Origin: Calvatia gigantea
Lineage: Eukaryota > Basidiomycota > Agaricomycetes > Agaricales > Lycoperdaceae
Direction: 5' to 3'
Length of the DNA stretch: 64,000 bases
Assembly: GCA_025093985.1 (NCBI GenBank)
Contig: JACAAK010000020.1
Location: forward strand, 62,001 to 126,000
The first letter of the stretch is position 1. Each line of letters starts with the position of its first letter. The notes under the pieces are model-generated. The model was not told the origin of the DNA, did no database searches, and worked only from the letters and a program-made list of their open reading frames with translations. Shown piece after piece: positions 10,505 through 20,599 of this stretch. The position numbers were made by a program, and so were the translations under genes.

Positions 10505-11262
10505 CCTTAACTCTTCATCTCTCCTCCTTATTTCCTCTTATTGTTGTTGTTCAGCCAAAAGTCTTTGTCTCTGTAAAGCCAATGCTTCTTCTTGTTGTCT
10601 AATTCTCTCTTGATCATCTCTAAGATGTTGTTCAAGTGCTGCTATTCTGGCTCTTTGGGCATTTTCATCTGGAGTATTCAATGCTACATTTCCACCCCTG
10701 CCTCTACCTCTTCCTATAATTGGAACAGCAGGAATGTTTTGTAACATGTTCCTAAAGTGAACAATTTGATTTGGCAGAGGCCTATCCAAATCTGCTGGAA
10801 TGATAGTCTGGGGTATGTTTAGGATTGGTGGAGGGTTTAAGACTGGTAGAAGATTTAGGACTGGTGGAGGATTTACTGTAGGACTGGTGGAGGGTTAAAT
10901 CCAGTGGTTGGCCTTGTTGTATTTGATGGACCTGCAGTAGGTTGTACAATACCCAAAGGAACTTGTGGTAGTGGTACTATAGTTCTTGGTATAATGGTTT
11001 GTGAAATTTGTGGAAGACCCAAGGGTAGTCTACTTATCAAGGGATGATCCAAGTCATCAGGAATTATAGTTTGTGGAATCATAGCTACTAATCTAGCACC
11101 ATGAAGTATTGGTGCAGGGACAGCTGAGATAGCTCTGTCACAATGATCATCTGGGTCTATCATTTGAAGACATTGTAAATGCTCTTCTGCCCTGACTTCT
11201 TGGCGGGTCCTCTCAGGAGTGGTGGGTGGAGATGGTGGTGGTGGTGGTGGTAGATCCCTAAG
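10505..11262 (-). pseudogene. Helitron RepHel N-terminal extension (proline-rich and coiled coil)
   Basis: The frame of the Rep ORF continues upstream of the TAA at 10538 as more coiled coil (QERIRQQEEALALQRQRLL), a GRGRGRGG patch and a proline-rich region. The latter contains imperfect repeats of IPQTIIP-DLD-PL and a polyproline run at about 11235-11255. A frame change near 10870 separates the segment 11163-10873. A possible 50-bp intron lies just upstream: GTGAGT at about 11310 and CTAAC...TTACTTAG at about 11262 on the minus strand. If spliced, it would place an ATG immediately before the DLPPPP stretch. Confidence 0.5.
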
Positions 11263-11263
11263 T

Positions 11264-11898
11264 AATAAGTTAGTAACAGAAAGAATATTTCAAATCATAG
11301 ATAACTCACATTTTTAGCCAATTTATAGATAGAATATAGGTATAGAAGCAGTATAAGAGCCAAGAATGTAGTGGTAATAAGTTAAGTTTTGTTGAACCAC
11401 ACCTACTAGAGTCCACTCCTTATATACCATTCAGGCAGTGAAAATTAATAAGGCAGATTCACAGTATTAGTGATTAGTGATTAGAGTAGTGAGTCATAGA
11501 AACAGGCAATGACTCATTTTTTCAGTATGGACAGTTGTCTGACTAAGGAAATTATATATAGACTGTAGTCTGAGTTATTCTCTGTCATTCTGGGGATATT
11601 TTATAATTTTTACACCAGGTGGAGTGTTGAATTTTGTCATGGACTGAGTGTTGGTCTCCCAAAGCACTGAGGTGGCAGTGTTTGATGTGAAAAGGGTGGC
11701 AGTGTTTGATGCAGTGGCAGTGTTTGATGTGAAAAGTAGGATATGGGAATGTTTGAAGGAGTAGAAGGGAACAACTTTTGCTTAGTTAAAGCTGACCAAT
11801 TCTGACTAAGGCTGTGCAAAAGTAGCACAGGATTACCAATGCTAACTAAAATTTGTAAGCAAGGACCCCAAACACACCATTATCCCCCTTTATAATGA
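11264..11898 (-). other. 5' leader of the autonomous-type Helitron, no gene seen
   Basis: It starts TCATTATAAAGGGGGATAATGG at 11898 and includes the family's CTTAGTCAG/TTTGTCAG words (11760-11890), then AT-rich sequence. A short direct repeat of GGCAGTGTTTGATG appears at 11665-11735. It presumably holds the promoter; I see no certain TATA box. Confidence 0.5.
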
Positions 11899-11930
11899 CT
11901 AGGCCAGATTCCGTGCCTTCAGCACAGGTG
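11899..11930 (-). other. Helitron 3' terminus: hairpin and CTAG (unit 1)
   Basis: On the minus strand a GTGC-TGAAG-GCAC hairpin is followed by GGAATCTGGC and CTAG (11902-11899). The next base is the T of the following unit (TCATTATA). Confidence 0.75.
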
Positions 11931-12261
11931 GTACTTTAGTCCCTTTAGTTATTTTAATCTTTACAGTTATTCAACTCACAGTTTAACTTCATTAATTTTT
12001 CTCTTAGGATTACATCCATTTTTAGAGTACATATTCTACATAAAATATGACAAGTTAATTACATACAGAATTGGTTACAACATCCAAATTATACTTTGTC
12101 ATTGTAATTTTTATTATTATTTTTCTTTATCTTTGTATTTTACTCTAAACATCCATGTAATACTAACACAAAATTTAATGCACTTACACTATAACTTCAA
12201 TAACTTTAAAAATAAGAGTAACTGAGAACACAAAACTACTGTCCATACTGAAGTACCACCT

Positions 12262-13456
12262 GTGCCAATATAATTACCTTATCAGCCTTGTTATCAGTTA
12301 GTTATCAGCCTATGTCAATCTACTTTGTTTTTCAATCAGCCTATATTGATGTATAGAGTTACCTTATCAGCTAGTGTTAGCCAACTTGATTTCATTATCA
12401 GTTTATCATCAGTTGCTATCTTACTGTCAGTAAATCCTTATCTACTATCAGTCTCAGTCTACTCAGTTTTATAATCAGCCTATGTTATATTATCCTTATT
12501 TGCTATCAGTCCATGTCAGTCTACTTAGTTTTATAATCAGCCTAAATTATATTATCCTTATCTGCTATTACCCAGTGTTAGTCTACTCAATTTTATAATT
12601 AGCCTATGTTATTAGATTCATATCTTAGTGTTATCAATTCCCCCAACTGTAACCTGACCAGTGTATATATGAATGTATCTCTCTGTTGTGGATTTCACAG
12701 TCCCCATCACACTACTGTACTCATTTCTGTTTCATATTCATTATGCACCTGTTTCACCTATCTTAGTCCCAGCAATCTCTGAGCCTTGACTCATATGCTA
12801 TCACACCATTGTCACCAGACATTTCACATAGTAACTCTATCCATTCAACTGGATAACCTTCTTGTATTTAAGTATACATACATCCTCCTGTATTCAGTAT
12901 GCTTAACTACCTTTAGTTCTTCTTCCCTTACTTGCCCTCAAGTCTTAGCCTAAGTTGTAACCTGAGGTTTCACCCGACTAAGGTTGTAACACTTTCTCCT
13001 AATACTGTGTCCCTAAGAATACTTCCCAAGTGGTTGTTCTAGAAGTGTTGGAATCACCAGTCTTAGCCAAGTTAATCTTATTATCAGTTGTTATCAGTAC
13101 ATCTTTATCTACTATCAGTCTATACCAACCTACTCAACTTTATTATCAGTCAATGTTAACTTTCATAGTCACCTTATCAGCAATGTTAGCTGAGTTAGTC
13201 TTGTTATCAGTTTTTATCAGTACATCCTTATCTGCTATCAGTCCATGCCAATTTAGTTAACTTCATTATCAGTCAATATTAACTTGTATAATTACCTTAT
13301 CAGCTAGTGTTAGCCAAGTTAATCTCATTATCAGTTGTTATCTTACTATCAGTCCATTTTTATCTACTATCAATCTACTCAACTTCATTATCAATCAATG
13401 TTAACTTGTATAATCACCTTATCAGCTAGTGTTAGCCAACTTAATCTCATTATCAG
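12262..13456. repeat. Minisatellite blocks (12262-12650 and 13060-13456) split by a solo LTR
   Basis: These are the same TTATCAG-rich imperfect repeat as at 1376-2265. The best-phased pair is 122 bp apart. The array was one block before the G1 solo LTR inserted. Confidence 0.65.
12684..12991 (+). mobile_element. Solo LTR of Gypsy family G1
   Basis: 308 bp from TGTTGTGG to GTTGTAACA, closely resembling the LTRs at 16701, 34201, 47064 and 60541. It has a TATA-like TATTTAAG followed by the word ATGCTTAAC. Flanks CTCTC and CTTTC look like a 5-bp target duplication with one C/T change. No internal Gypsy sequence adjoins it, so it probably arose by LTR-LTR recombination. Confidence 0.8.
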
Positions 13457-13764
13457 TGGCCAGCCTTCAGACATTAGAGAGTGGAAGAATGGACAGTGGG
13501 AAGTTTTTTGCTTTGTAAGTTCTGACAAATGCTGTGCTATTTGGGCAGCTCAGGATAAGAGAGTGGGATGAAGGCTTACAAATGCTTAGTCATTGCTGAC
13601 AAATCTTAGTCAGCTCTGACAAATCATGTGCTGTTCTGACTAAGGCTGTGCAAAAACAGCACAGGATTATCAATCCTGACTAAAATTTGTCAGCCTACAC
13701 CATTGTCCCCCTCTTATAGCCCCCCTGAAGCCCCCAGACACCCTATTATCCCACTCTATATAGA

Positions 13765-14523
13765 TTCCAACACAACAACTACATCTATGCCTCCACTCAG
13801 TACTCTCCCTTCCTCCTTGATACTGGATGTTACCCATGTATGGGATTTGAGCCACATCAGCCACCCTCAAAGATTGAATCAATTAATGAGTTCACCAAGC
13901 AGATGGAGTTGACACTAGAAGAGGCAAAGTCTGCACTGGTCAAGGTAAAGAATGACATAACCTACTATTACAACCAATGTCATATGCCTACACCAATATA
14001 CAAGCCAGGCAACAAAGTTTATCTCAAAGCAAACAATATCCAGACCACCCATCCATTGAGGAAGCTTTCCCACCAATGCCTCAGGGCTATACATCATAGA
14101 CAAGCAGGTCAATGCAAATGCCTACCATCTCTATCTCCCCCATTTTATGAAATGCCTTCACCCAGTCTTCAATGTTGTCAAGCTGACACCTGCACCACCT
14201 GATCCAATCAAAAACTGCCAGGTGAAACCCCCACCTGATCCCATTATTGTCAATGAAGAAGAGGAATGGGAGGTCAAAGAAGTCCTCAACAGCTGCATCC
14301 ACTACAAATAACTTCAATATCTCATCAAGTAGAAAGGCTTTGGGACAGAACACAACTTGTGGGAGCCAGCTGATGGAGTCCATGCCCTAGAACTGGTCCA
14401 AGAGTTTTACTGCAAGAACTCTGGCACCTCCTGCCTCATCCATGCACTTATGTTTGGCTCACTCCCCTTCCAACCAATCCAACACCATGCATCAAGATGC
14501 TGTGATTTTGAAGGGGGGGTGGA
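13765..14523 (+). pseudogene. Gypsy G4 integrase C-terminus and chromodomain, remnant
   Basis: Decayed end of a chromovirus polyprotein. The frame from about 13770 includes the end of the integrase core (TQYSPFLLDTG) and the GPY-like region (YKPGNKVYLKANNI). Near 14245-14420, across stops, lies a chromodomain (EEEWEVKEVLNS, then LQYLIK-KGFGTEHNLWEPADG). A polypurine tract (TTTTGAAGGGGGGG, about 14505-14520) precedes the LTR. The 5' side is cut off by the Helitron array, which inserted in this element. Frameshifts near 14090 and several stops rule out function. Confidence 0.75.
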
Positions 14524-14871
14524 TGTTAGGGCAACCCCTGACAGCCCCCCCAGGCTGTCCCACAACCCTCAGCCCTCACCCACACTCAGCCATGTGGATA
14601 TGGACAACAACTGGAGATCACAACAGACAATGATGGACTTATGTACACAATGAAACAATAGGATAATAGACAGTAAAACTAGTATATAGCAACTTGTACA
14701 CCTGCAGGGGACCCCTTATCTGATTCTCTAAGGATTCCCCCACAGGTAAGTAGTCTGTACACATGTTTGTAATATAACTAAGGATTCCTCTGCAGTTACC
14801 TGCTCATCTACTCTACCTGACTCACAGGAGCCTTGTACCCCAAGCTGCTTGGACTGCAGGTTGCCCTTACA
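14524..14871 (+). mobile_element. 3' LTR of Gypsy G4 (copy 1)
   Basis: 348 bp from TGTTAGGGCAACCCC to GGTTGCCCTTACA. The ends form short inverted repeats (TGTTAGGGCAA / TTGCCCTTACA). Other copies are at 16325-16621 and 47436-47769. Confidence 0.8.
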
Positions 14872-15185
14872 ACATCAGACTTATTTCTCAAGTCTAAGCT
14901 TATTGAAGGGGTCCCATAGCTCTGTATAGATGCATTGGAATGGTTTTACCACTTGGTCCAGCCAGAATCACAACTGGTCATATGGTACACTGTTAGAGTT
15001 GCTTTTAGTTTAAGTACAGTGGTCATCCTGTAGCCACCACTATCCATCATCAATGGCCATAGTGTTCTACAGTGATCAAGTACTCTTTTATTATACTGTT
15101 GGGCTCTTAGATTAGGTTGTACTACTACAGGAAGGTTTGATGTAATCATTAGATTAGGCTTGTATACCTTAGATTAGTGATTTTC
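14872..15185. other. 314 bp without a recognisable feature
   Basis: Sequence between two G4 remnants. It is CpG-poor and has no ORF or repeat I can assign; it is presumably the old flank of the first G4 copy. Confidence 0.4.
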
Positions 15186-16324
15186 AAACATGAAAACAGC
15201 TTTGCTGTTACAGTAGATGACATCCAGACCACCTGCCTATCAAGGAAGCTTTCTCACTAATACCTTGGACTATATGTCATAGACAAGCAGGTCAATACTA
15301 ATGCCTACCATCTCTGCCTCCCCTGCTATTATGAACTTACCACATCCCTGGACTCTTCTTACTATTAACCTTCTATTTGGACTTTCCTTTTTCCCTTTCC
15401 TATACCCTGGTCTGTTCTTTATTTATTTATCACATGTACTTCTACCTCTGCTTCTTATGACTCATTCTAAGTCATGTTTCCTGTTTCACCTTCTCTATCC
15501 CCATTATCAGACTTCTATTTACTCATCTCCATCTTCCTATACTCATATTGCTTCTTCTCTCTTCCCTATAACTCCTTAGATTACCAATTAACCTGTAGTA
15601 GTCTCCCATTGACTCATACCCTCTTACTACATAGTTACTCATCCCTTATGCATAGCTAGTATATAAACCTTAAGTAGTACATTTGTATTACCTTAGGTTA
15701 TTCTAGAAGCTTCCTTATCTTTGCTTGTCTGTTACAAGGTTAACAACCTTGGGGACTGCAGTGACATTTAACTCAGACTTCTCAGACAAGTGCAAGCTTC
15801 TACTTGAGGGAGTGATCCAAAGTCTGCACAGAAGTCATTGAGACTTGTCAAATACTCCTGGGCTATAGTATTGAACCTCTCCCTGAGTGGAGACAATCCA
15901 GGCCCAGTTGTGAAGTAAGGTAATACATGTACAGTAACACCTGCTCTATGCAACATCTCTATCCAGTCTTTAATATTGTCAAACTCACACCCACACTACC
16001 CAATCCAATTGAGAACTACTGCACCAAACCCCCACCCAATCCCATCATTGTCAACAAAGAAGAGGAATGGGAGGTTGAAGAAGTCCTTAACAGCCACATC
16101 CACCAAAGATGACTTCAATATCTCATCAAGTGAAAAGGCTTCAGAACAGAACACAACTTGTGGGAGCTAGCTGATGGAGTCCACACCCTAGAACTAGTTC
16201 AGGACTTCTACCACCAAAATCCTGGCACCCCCTGCCTCATCCATGCACTTACCTTCAGCTCACTTCCCTTTCAACCAATCCAGTACCATGCATCAAGATG
16301 CTGTGATTTTGGAGGAGGGGTGGA
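15186..16324 (+). pseudogene. Gypsy G4 integrase/chromodomain remnant, copy 2, with a 600-bp insertion
   Basis: 15205-15342 matches the first G4 copy (DIQTT, VIDKQVNTNAYHL). 15940-16220 continues it (HLYPVFNIVKLTP, EEEWEVEEVLNS, LQYLIK-KGF, LWELADGVHTLELVQ), ending in a chromodomain. Between them about 600 bp (15343-15938) is foreign. That insert has a TATA-like GTATATAAACC near 15659, is pyrimidine-rich at its left, ends in CAGTAACA, and is flanked by imperfect CCTGCT words. It could be another solo LTR, but I could not prove its ends. The polypurine tract is at about 16310-16322. Confidence 0.6.
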
Positions 16325-16621
16325 TGTTAGGGCAACCCCTAACAGTTCCCCTAGACTATCCCACAACTCCACACCCTCACCTACACTCAGCCACATGGAC
16401 ATGAACAACAACTGGAGATCTTGACAGACAATGATGGACTTACATACATAATGAAACAATAGGACAATGGACAGTAAAGTAGTATATATCAACTGGTACA
16501 CCTGCAGGAGACCCTTATCCAATTCTCTAATGATTCTCCCACAGTTATCTGTTTATCTGCTTTGCCTGCCTCATAAGAGCCTTGTGTCCCTGAGCTGCTC
16601 AGACTGCAGGTTGCCCTTACA
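16325..16621 (+). mobile_element. 3' LTR of Gypsy G4 (copy 2, about 50 bp shorter)
   Basis: From TGTTAGGGCAACCCC to TTGCCCTTACA. Relative to the copy at 14524 it lacks about 50 bp around the GGTAAGTAG...CTGCAG segment. Confidence 0.75.
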
Positions 16622-16700
16622 GGGCTCATCTGTAACCCTGCTCAGGCATATGATCAAGGATCCTGAGATTGGCCAAATCACTTTCCCACATATTGGATTC

Positions 16701-17006
16701 TGTTGTGGTTTTCACCATTCCCATTGCACTACTGCACTTGTCTCCATTCTGTATCTATCTATGTACTTGTTTCACCTATTTCAGTCCTCAGCAATCTCCA
16801 AGTATTGACTCACATATTACTATGCCACTAATGTTGGATGTTTCATGTAGTTACTCCATCCATTCAACTGGATGCCCTTTTGTATATAAGCATACATACA
16901 CACTCCTGTATTCAGTACACTTAACCACCTAGTTCTCTCCCTTTACTTGCCCTCAAGACTTAGCCTAAGCTACAACCTGAGGTCCTATCAGACTAAGGTT
17001 GTAACA
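16701..17006 (+). mobile_element. 5' LTR of Gypsy G1 copy a
   Basis: 306 bp from TGTTGTGG to GTTGTAACA. The TATA box TATATAAG is at 16883-16890. The word ACACTTAACCA at 16917-16927, 34 nt downstream of the TATA start, is an exact complement of the primer-binding site and probably marks the mRNA 5' end. Confidence 0.85.
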
Positions 17007-17008
17007 TT

Positions 17009-17019
17009 TGGTTAAGTGT
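17009..17019 (+). promoter_or_regulatory. G1 primer-binding site, candidate self-priming
   Basis: TGGTTAAGTGT lies two bases after the 5' LTR. Its reverse complement ACACTTAACCA occurs once in the LTR at the predicted transcription start (16917-16927). In other G1 copies the site is TGGTTAAGCGT. A tRNA ending in CTTAACCA would also fit, so self-priming is an inference. Confidence 0.6.
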
Positions 17020-17086
17020 CCCCACCTCACCTTGCAAGGAGAAGGCTGAAATAGGCCTGAACAATGATGAACCCAGGAGCTAGTAT

Positions 17087-18253
17087 ATGAGCTCGAACCC
17101 AGATGAATATAGAGAACCAAATCTTGAAGTCACAGATGACAAGTCCAAAACATCAGATGAGGAAGAAATAAGGAACCCCAAAGTACCTGTAGAACTAGTA
17201 GAACAGATACATGATGAACCTGGAGTGAACCCACAAGGAGCAAACCCAACAGGGAAAGAAAAAGTACTATCAGAACTTCTAAATGAACTTGACTTAGCAG
17301 AAGAAGAGTTAAGACATCAGAAGAACCCAACACAAGAACAGGAGGAATCCAACTCAAACAAATCAAGTTCAGATGAGACAGAATCAGATTATCTAGAGAT
17401 GCCTGACAATGCCACACTCACACCAACATCCAGTAAAAAAGGCCTAGTGCCAGATCCTGGATTCTTTGGTAGTACCTACACCAAATTTGACAACTGGTGA
17501 AGAGCCATGATGCTCTTCATGAAATTCAACAAAATTAGCTTAGCTGACAACAAGGCCATAGCAGTCTTAGCCAGGCTACAAGGAGGGACAGCAGGAGCTT
17601 ATGCTGCTATAAAAGCACCACAAATCCTAGAAGGCGAAGACTCAGTAGATTGGAAGGTATTTTCTGAAGACTTTAGGAAAACCTTCTCAGATGATGCATC
17701 AAACAGTAAAGCAGAATGGCAAATCAAAAAATTTAAACAGGGAAATCAGAACACTGCTGACTACTTGATTGAATTCAAAGTCCTGATGAACAAAGCCAAG
17801 ACTGACAGCAAACATGCCATGTTCTTACTCAGGAAAAACACCTGACAAGATATCATCTATACAATTACAGGATATCTCCCTAGCACCAGGCCAGACACAT
17901 ACATGGAATGGAAGGAAGCAATACTTTCCATTAGACAAGGATACAAAGCATTGGAGTACTGAGGAAATAAGAAAACTAGCATAGGCACCATATATAGAGG
18001 AATGGGAGAACCCATGGAGATAGGAAGCAGGTGCCACATCTTCAACACCAAAGGAGAACCTAAATGCTACAATTGTGGCATCTTCAGACACATCACCAAA
18101 AATTGCAAGAAACCCAAGGGGTTAACCTGCTACAACTGTGGCAAGACTGGCCACATAGCCAAGATCTGCACTGCACCCAAGAAAACACAGGTCCAAGGAG
18201 TAGAAGAGGTCAAACAAGAAGAGAAAAAGGATTTTTCTGAGGACTTTGAGTAG
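17087..18253 (+). pseudogene. Gypsy G1 gag (copy a)
   Basis: Capsid/nucleocapsid protein that packages element RNA. The ATG at 17087 starts MSSNPDEYREPN, shared by all G1 copies. An acidic N-terminal third is followed by the capsid-like region (AMMLFMKFNKIS to YLIEFKVL). Two CCHC knuckles follow: CYNCGIFRHITKNC and CYNCGKTGHIAKIC. Stops: TGA at 17498 (TGG to TGA), TGA at 17843 and TGA near 17960. The terminal GAG TAG (ends 18253) is at the same place in the copy at 39049, so it is probably the native gag stop, with pol in the -1 frame. Confidence 0.8.
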
Positions 18254-19625
18254 GTGCTGCCTTGCAAGTCAAAAAACTTGTATCTAGAATATCAGACAAA
18301 TTTTACATGATGAAGAAATCCTATGACAGTATCATGATGTCCCCAATGCAGGATACCCAGGACAGCACAGAATGAGGGAACTCATCACCAGGGACTACTG
18401 GTGGCCAACAATACAGAAAGACATAAGGAGATACATCTAAGGATGCCAAACCTGCAAAAGAAACAAAGCATGAATAGCTCCACTCAAGTCACCACTACAC
18501 TCCCTCCCTACACCAAATGGGCCTTGGGAAGAAATTAGCATTGACCTGATTGGACCACTACTAGAGTCACAAGGAAAGGATGCAATACTTATCATTGTTG
18601 ATCATTTCACAAAAATGATATAGCTTATAGCAACAAAAACAGATGTTTCATCCAAGAAGGTAGTACAAATTTATCAACATGAAATATGGAAACTCCACAG
18701 AGTGCCAAGGAAAGTGCTCAGTGACTGAGGTCCCCAATTTGCATCAGAGTTCACAAAAGAATTGTTCAAAGGAATTGGAACAGAACACAATCTGTTGACA
18801 GCATATCATCCCCAGATAGATAGACAAACTGAGCACATCAATAGAGAAGTGGAGACCTATCTCTGACTATACTGCAATTATAACCAAGATGACTGGACTG
18901 AATGGCTCCCTATTGCAGAATTCCAGTACAACAACAAACACCACAGAGGAACAGAAGAAACACCATTCTTCCTGAACTACAGAAGGCATCCATGGAAAGG
19001 GAAAGACAATGAGGCAACCAACAACCCCACAGCCACAGAGTTCCTGAAACATCTACAGACTGCCCAAGACAATGCCTCATCAGCATTGTGATTATATCAG
19101 GAGAAGATGAAACAACAGTATGACAATAGCAGGCTTCATACTAGGACATACCAAATTGGTGACAAAGTGTGGCTTGAAAATACAAACATCCATACCAATC
19201 AAGCATCAAAGAAGCTAGGCCAAAAAAGGTATGGACCTTTCTATATTAAGGAAAAAATAGGAGAAGCAACATACCAGCTCAACCTGCCAGAGGAATGGGC
19301 TATCCACAATGTGTTCAATGAACAGCTGTTGACACCAGTACAGAAAGCAGAATTCCCAAGCCAACAATGTACACCAGTGCCTGATCCAGTGATCATCAAT
19401 AATGAAGAGGAGTATGAGGTTGATGAGATCTGAGGACAACAAAAATGAGGATGGGGATATCAATTTCTAGTGCATTGGAAGGGGTATAGTAACAAAGAAG
19501 ATATGTGGACAGCAGAATCCAACCTTGGAAATGCAAAAGAGGCCATATGAGATTACCTGAAAAAGTATCCAGAGAATACCCATAAAAGAGGGGACAGAAA
19601 ATCCAAGAAAGCATCCAGCAAACCA
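18254..19625 (+). pseudogene. Gypsy G1 pol with PR-RT-RNase H deleted; integrase and chromodomain remain
   Basis: After gag, the start of the protease frame (about 18265-18315) is joined directly to the integrase zinc region (AGYPGQHRMRELI, then GCQTCKRNK, about 18340-18470), so about 2 kb of PR, RT and RNase H is missing. The integrase core follows: WEEISIDLIGP, SD-GPQFASEF and AYHPQIDRQTEHINREVE carry the D, D and E positions. The C-terminal region 19107-19433 is open (MKQQYDNSRLH to DEI). A chromodomain continues past TGA stops (YQFLVHWKGYSNKEDMWTAES) to a lysine-rich tail. It is non-functional through numerous stops. Confidence 0.8.
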
Positions 19626-19652
19626 GCCAATGAACAAGCCTACTAAACAGAC

Positions 19653-20598
19653 ATGCCCACCTCTCAATCTAACCACATTGCTATCCCTTCCCTCATCCAC
19701 CCCAACCCCACTAGAATCTCATCTGTCCCACTACCTGCTTCAGGTAATAACAAAGCACCCTTCCCAAGTGGCATACATTTCAATATGGCCAAAACACTGT
19801 CACCAGCCCAAGGACTCTTAGAAGACCTGCTCAAAGATGTCAACAACATTACCAACAAGGAATTAACCACCATCACAGCCCAGAACAAAAGGCTGAACAC
19901 CAATTGCCTAATCACACTCTCCACTGCATGCATCACATTTGCCAACATGTATGCTGGCTTTGAAAATGCATCAGCCTCCACCAGCCAACACATCCCTGCC
20001 ATCTTTTGTGCACTTGCTCAGTCCCTCCTCACCCCATCAGAACAAACCCACATTGACAGTTTGCAAAGCAGGATTGACCTTGCCCTTGAGGTATTCAAGA
20101 ACCTTGACATCATGAAAATCTTCCTTGAATTAGGAGACATCACCTCCAACCTACTTGGCAGAGACACCACCTCTGATGACACTAGCACAGAGAAACTCAT
20201 CAACAGGATCCACACCACACTTAAAGAACTCTGAGATACTGTCAGGCCCTCCACTACACCACCTATACAAGCTGGCACTCCCATGGATGAAGAAATCATG
20301 GTCTCCATGAAGGAAGAGGTCAATGTACTATGAAGGTTCATCAAAACCATTACACCTCCACAAATCATCTCAGTTTTTTAGCCACCTGCTTGCTTTTGCA
20401 CTATACTACCTGGCCAAGAATGTAACTAGTACTATTGGAGCTTGATAGTCAAGAACTATTGGGAGAATTCCACTATCACTGAGTTCTCCTATGAAGGAGT
20501 CCCAGTCCCTATCCATCAAGACAGACAAAGCCATTTACCTGTCTTCTTTATGCAATCCAACAATGAGAAGTACCTCATTAGTGCCACCAAGAACCTAT
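19653..20598 (+). CDS. Gypsy G1 third ORF (ORF3) of unknown function, copy a
   Basis: This ORF follows integrase in sense orientation, in the position where env-like genes sit in some retroelements. The uninterrupted part is 193 codons (19653-20234); homology to the G1 copy at 34558-35518 continues across three stops to 20598. It is predicted mostly helical (for example LLEDLLKDVNNITNKELTTITAQNKRL). A conserved C-terminal block reads YYW-IVKNYW-SST, then GVPVPI-QDRQSH, ending SATK. I see no signal peptide or membrane segment, which argues against an envelope protein. I do not recognise the family. The homology stops at 20598; neither the polypurine tract nor the 3' LTR follows, so the element is truncated here. 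Confidence 0.55.
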
Positions 20599-20599
20599 G

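Larger units (their letters stand above)
2625..11898 (-). mobile_element. Autonomous-type Helitron with internally duplicated helicase half (unit 2)
   Basis: The unit starts TCATTATAAAGGGGG at 11898 and ends in CTAG at 2625, giving 9.27 kb. It encodes a RepHel protein (HUH nuclease plus Pif1-type helicase) on the minus strand. The HUH C-terminal part and the whole helicase occur twice in direct tandem. The second (3') copy lacks the Rep N-terminus and begins exactly at the HUH segment. Frameshifts shared by both copies predate the duplication; later lesions differ between copies. Confidence 0.8.
824..13764 (-). mobile_element. Head-to-tail array of four Helitrons
   Basis: On the minus strand four Helitron-type units follow each other without any spacer: 13764-11899, 11898-2625, 2624-1114 and 1113 to about 824. 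Each internal junction shows a short GC hairpin, then about 12 nt, then CTAG, directly followed by TC (TCTATATAGAGTGGG or TCATTATAAAGGGGG). These are the canonical 3' (hairpin plus CTRR) and 5' (TC) ends of Helitrons. At the outer 5' end (13764) the preceding base is A and the first base T, as expected for A/T insertion. The units share about 250-300 bp at the 5' end and about 100 bp at the 3' end. Confidence 0.82.
11899..13764 (-). mobile_element. Non-autonomous Helitron (unit 1, first in the array)
   Basis: It begins TCTATATAGAGTGGG at 13764, preceded by A, in Gypsy G4 pol sequence, and ends in CTAG at 11899. It shares its 5' region (13457-13764) with units 3 and 4 and its 3' region (11899-12020) with unit 3. 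The interior is AT-rich with minisatellite blocks and a later solo LTR at 12684-12991. No ORF encodes a recognisable protein. Confidence 0.75.

Noticed and set aside
13457..13764. A separate MITE family repeated next to each Helitron end
   Set aside because: At first the shared 300-bp blocks looked like a repeat targeted by Helitrons. The TC start, the A/T flank at 13764 and exact abutment to CTAG show they are the 5' ends of the next Helitrons.
15768..15956. Minus-strand 62-residue ORF
   Set aside because: It lies across the end of the 600-bp insertion in G4 and its junction, with no start context or homology.
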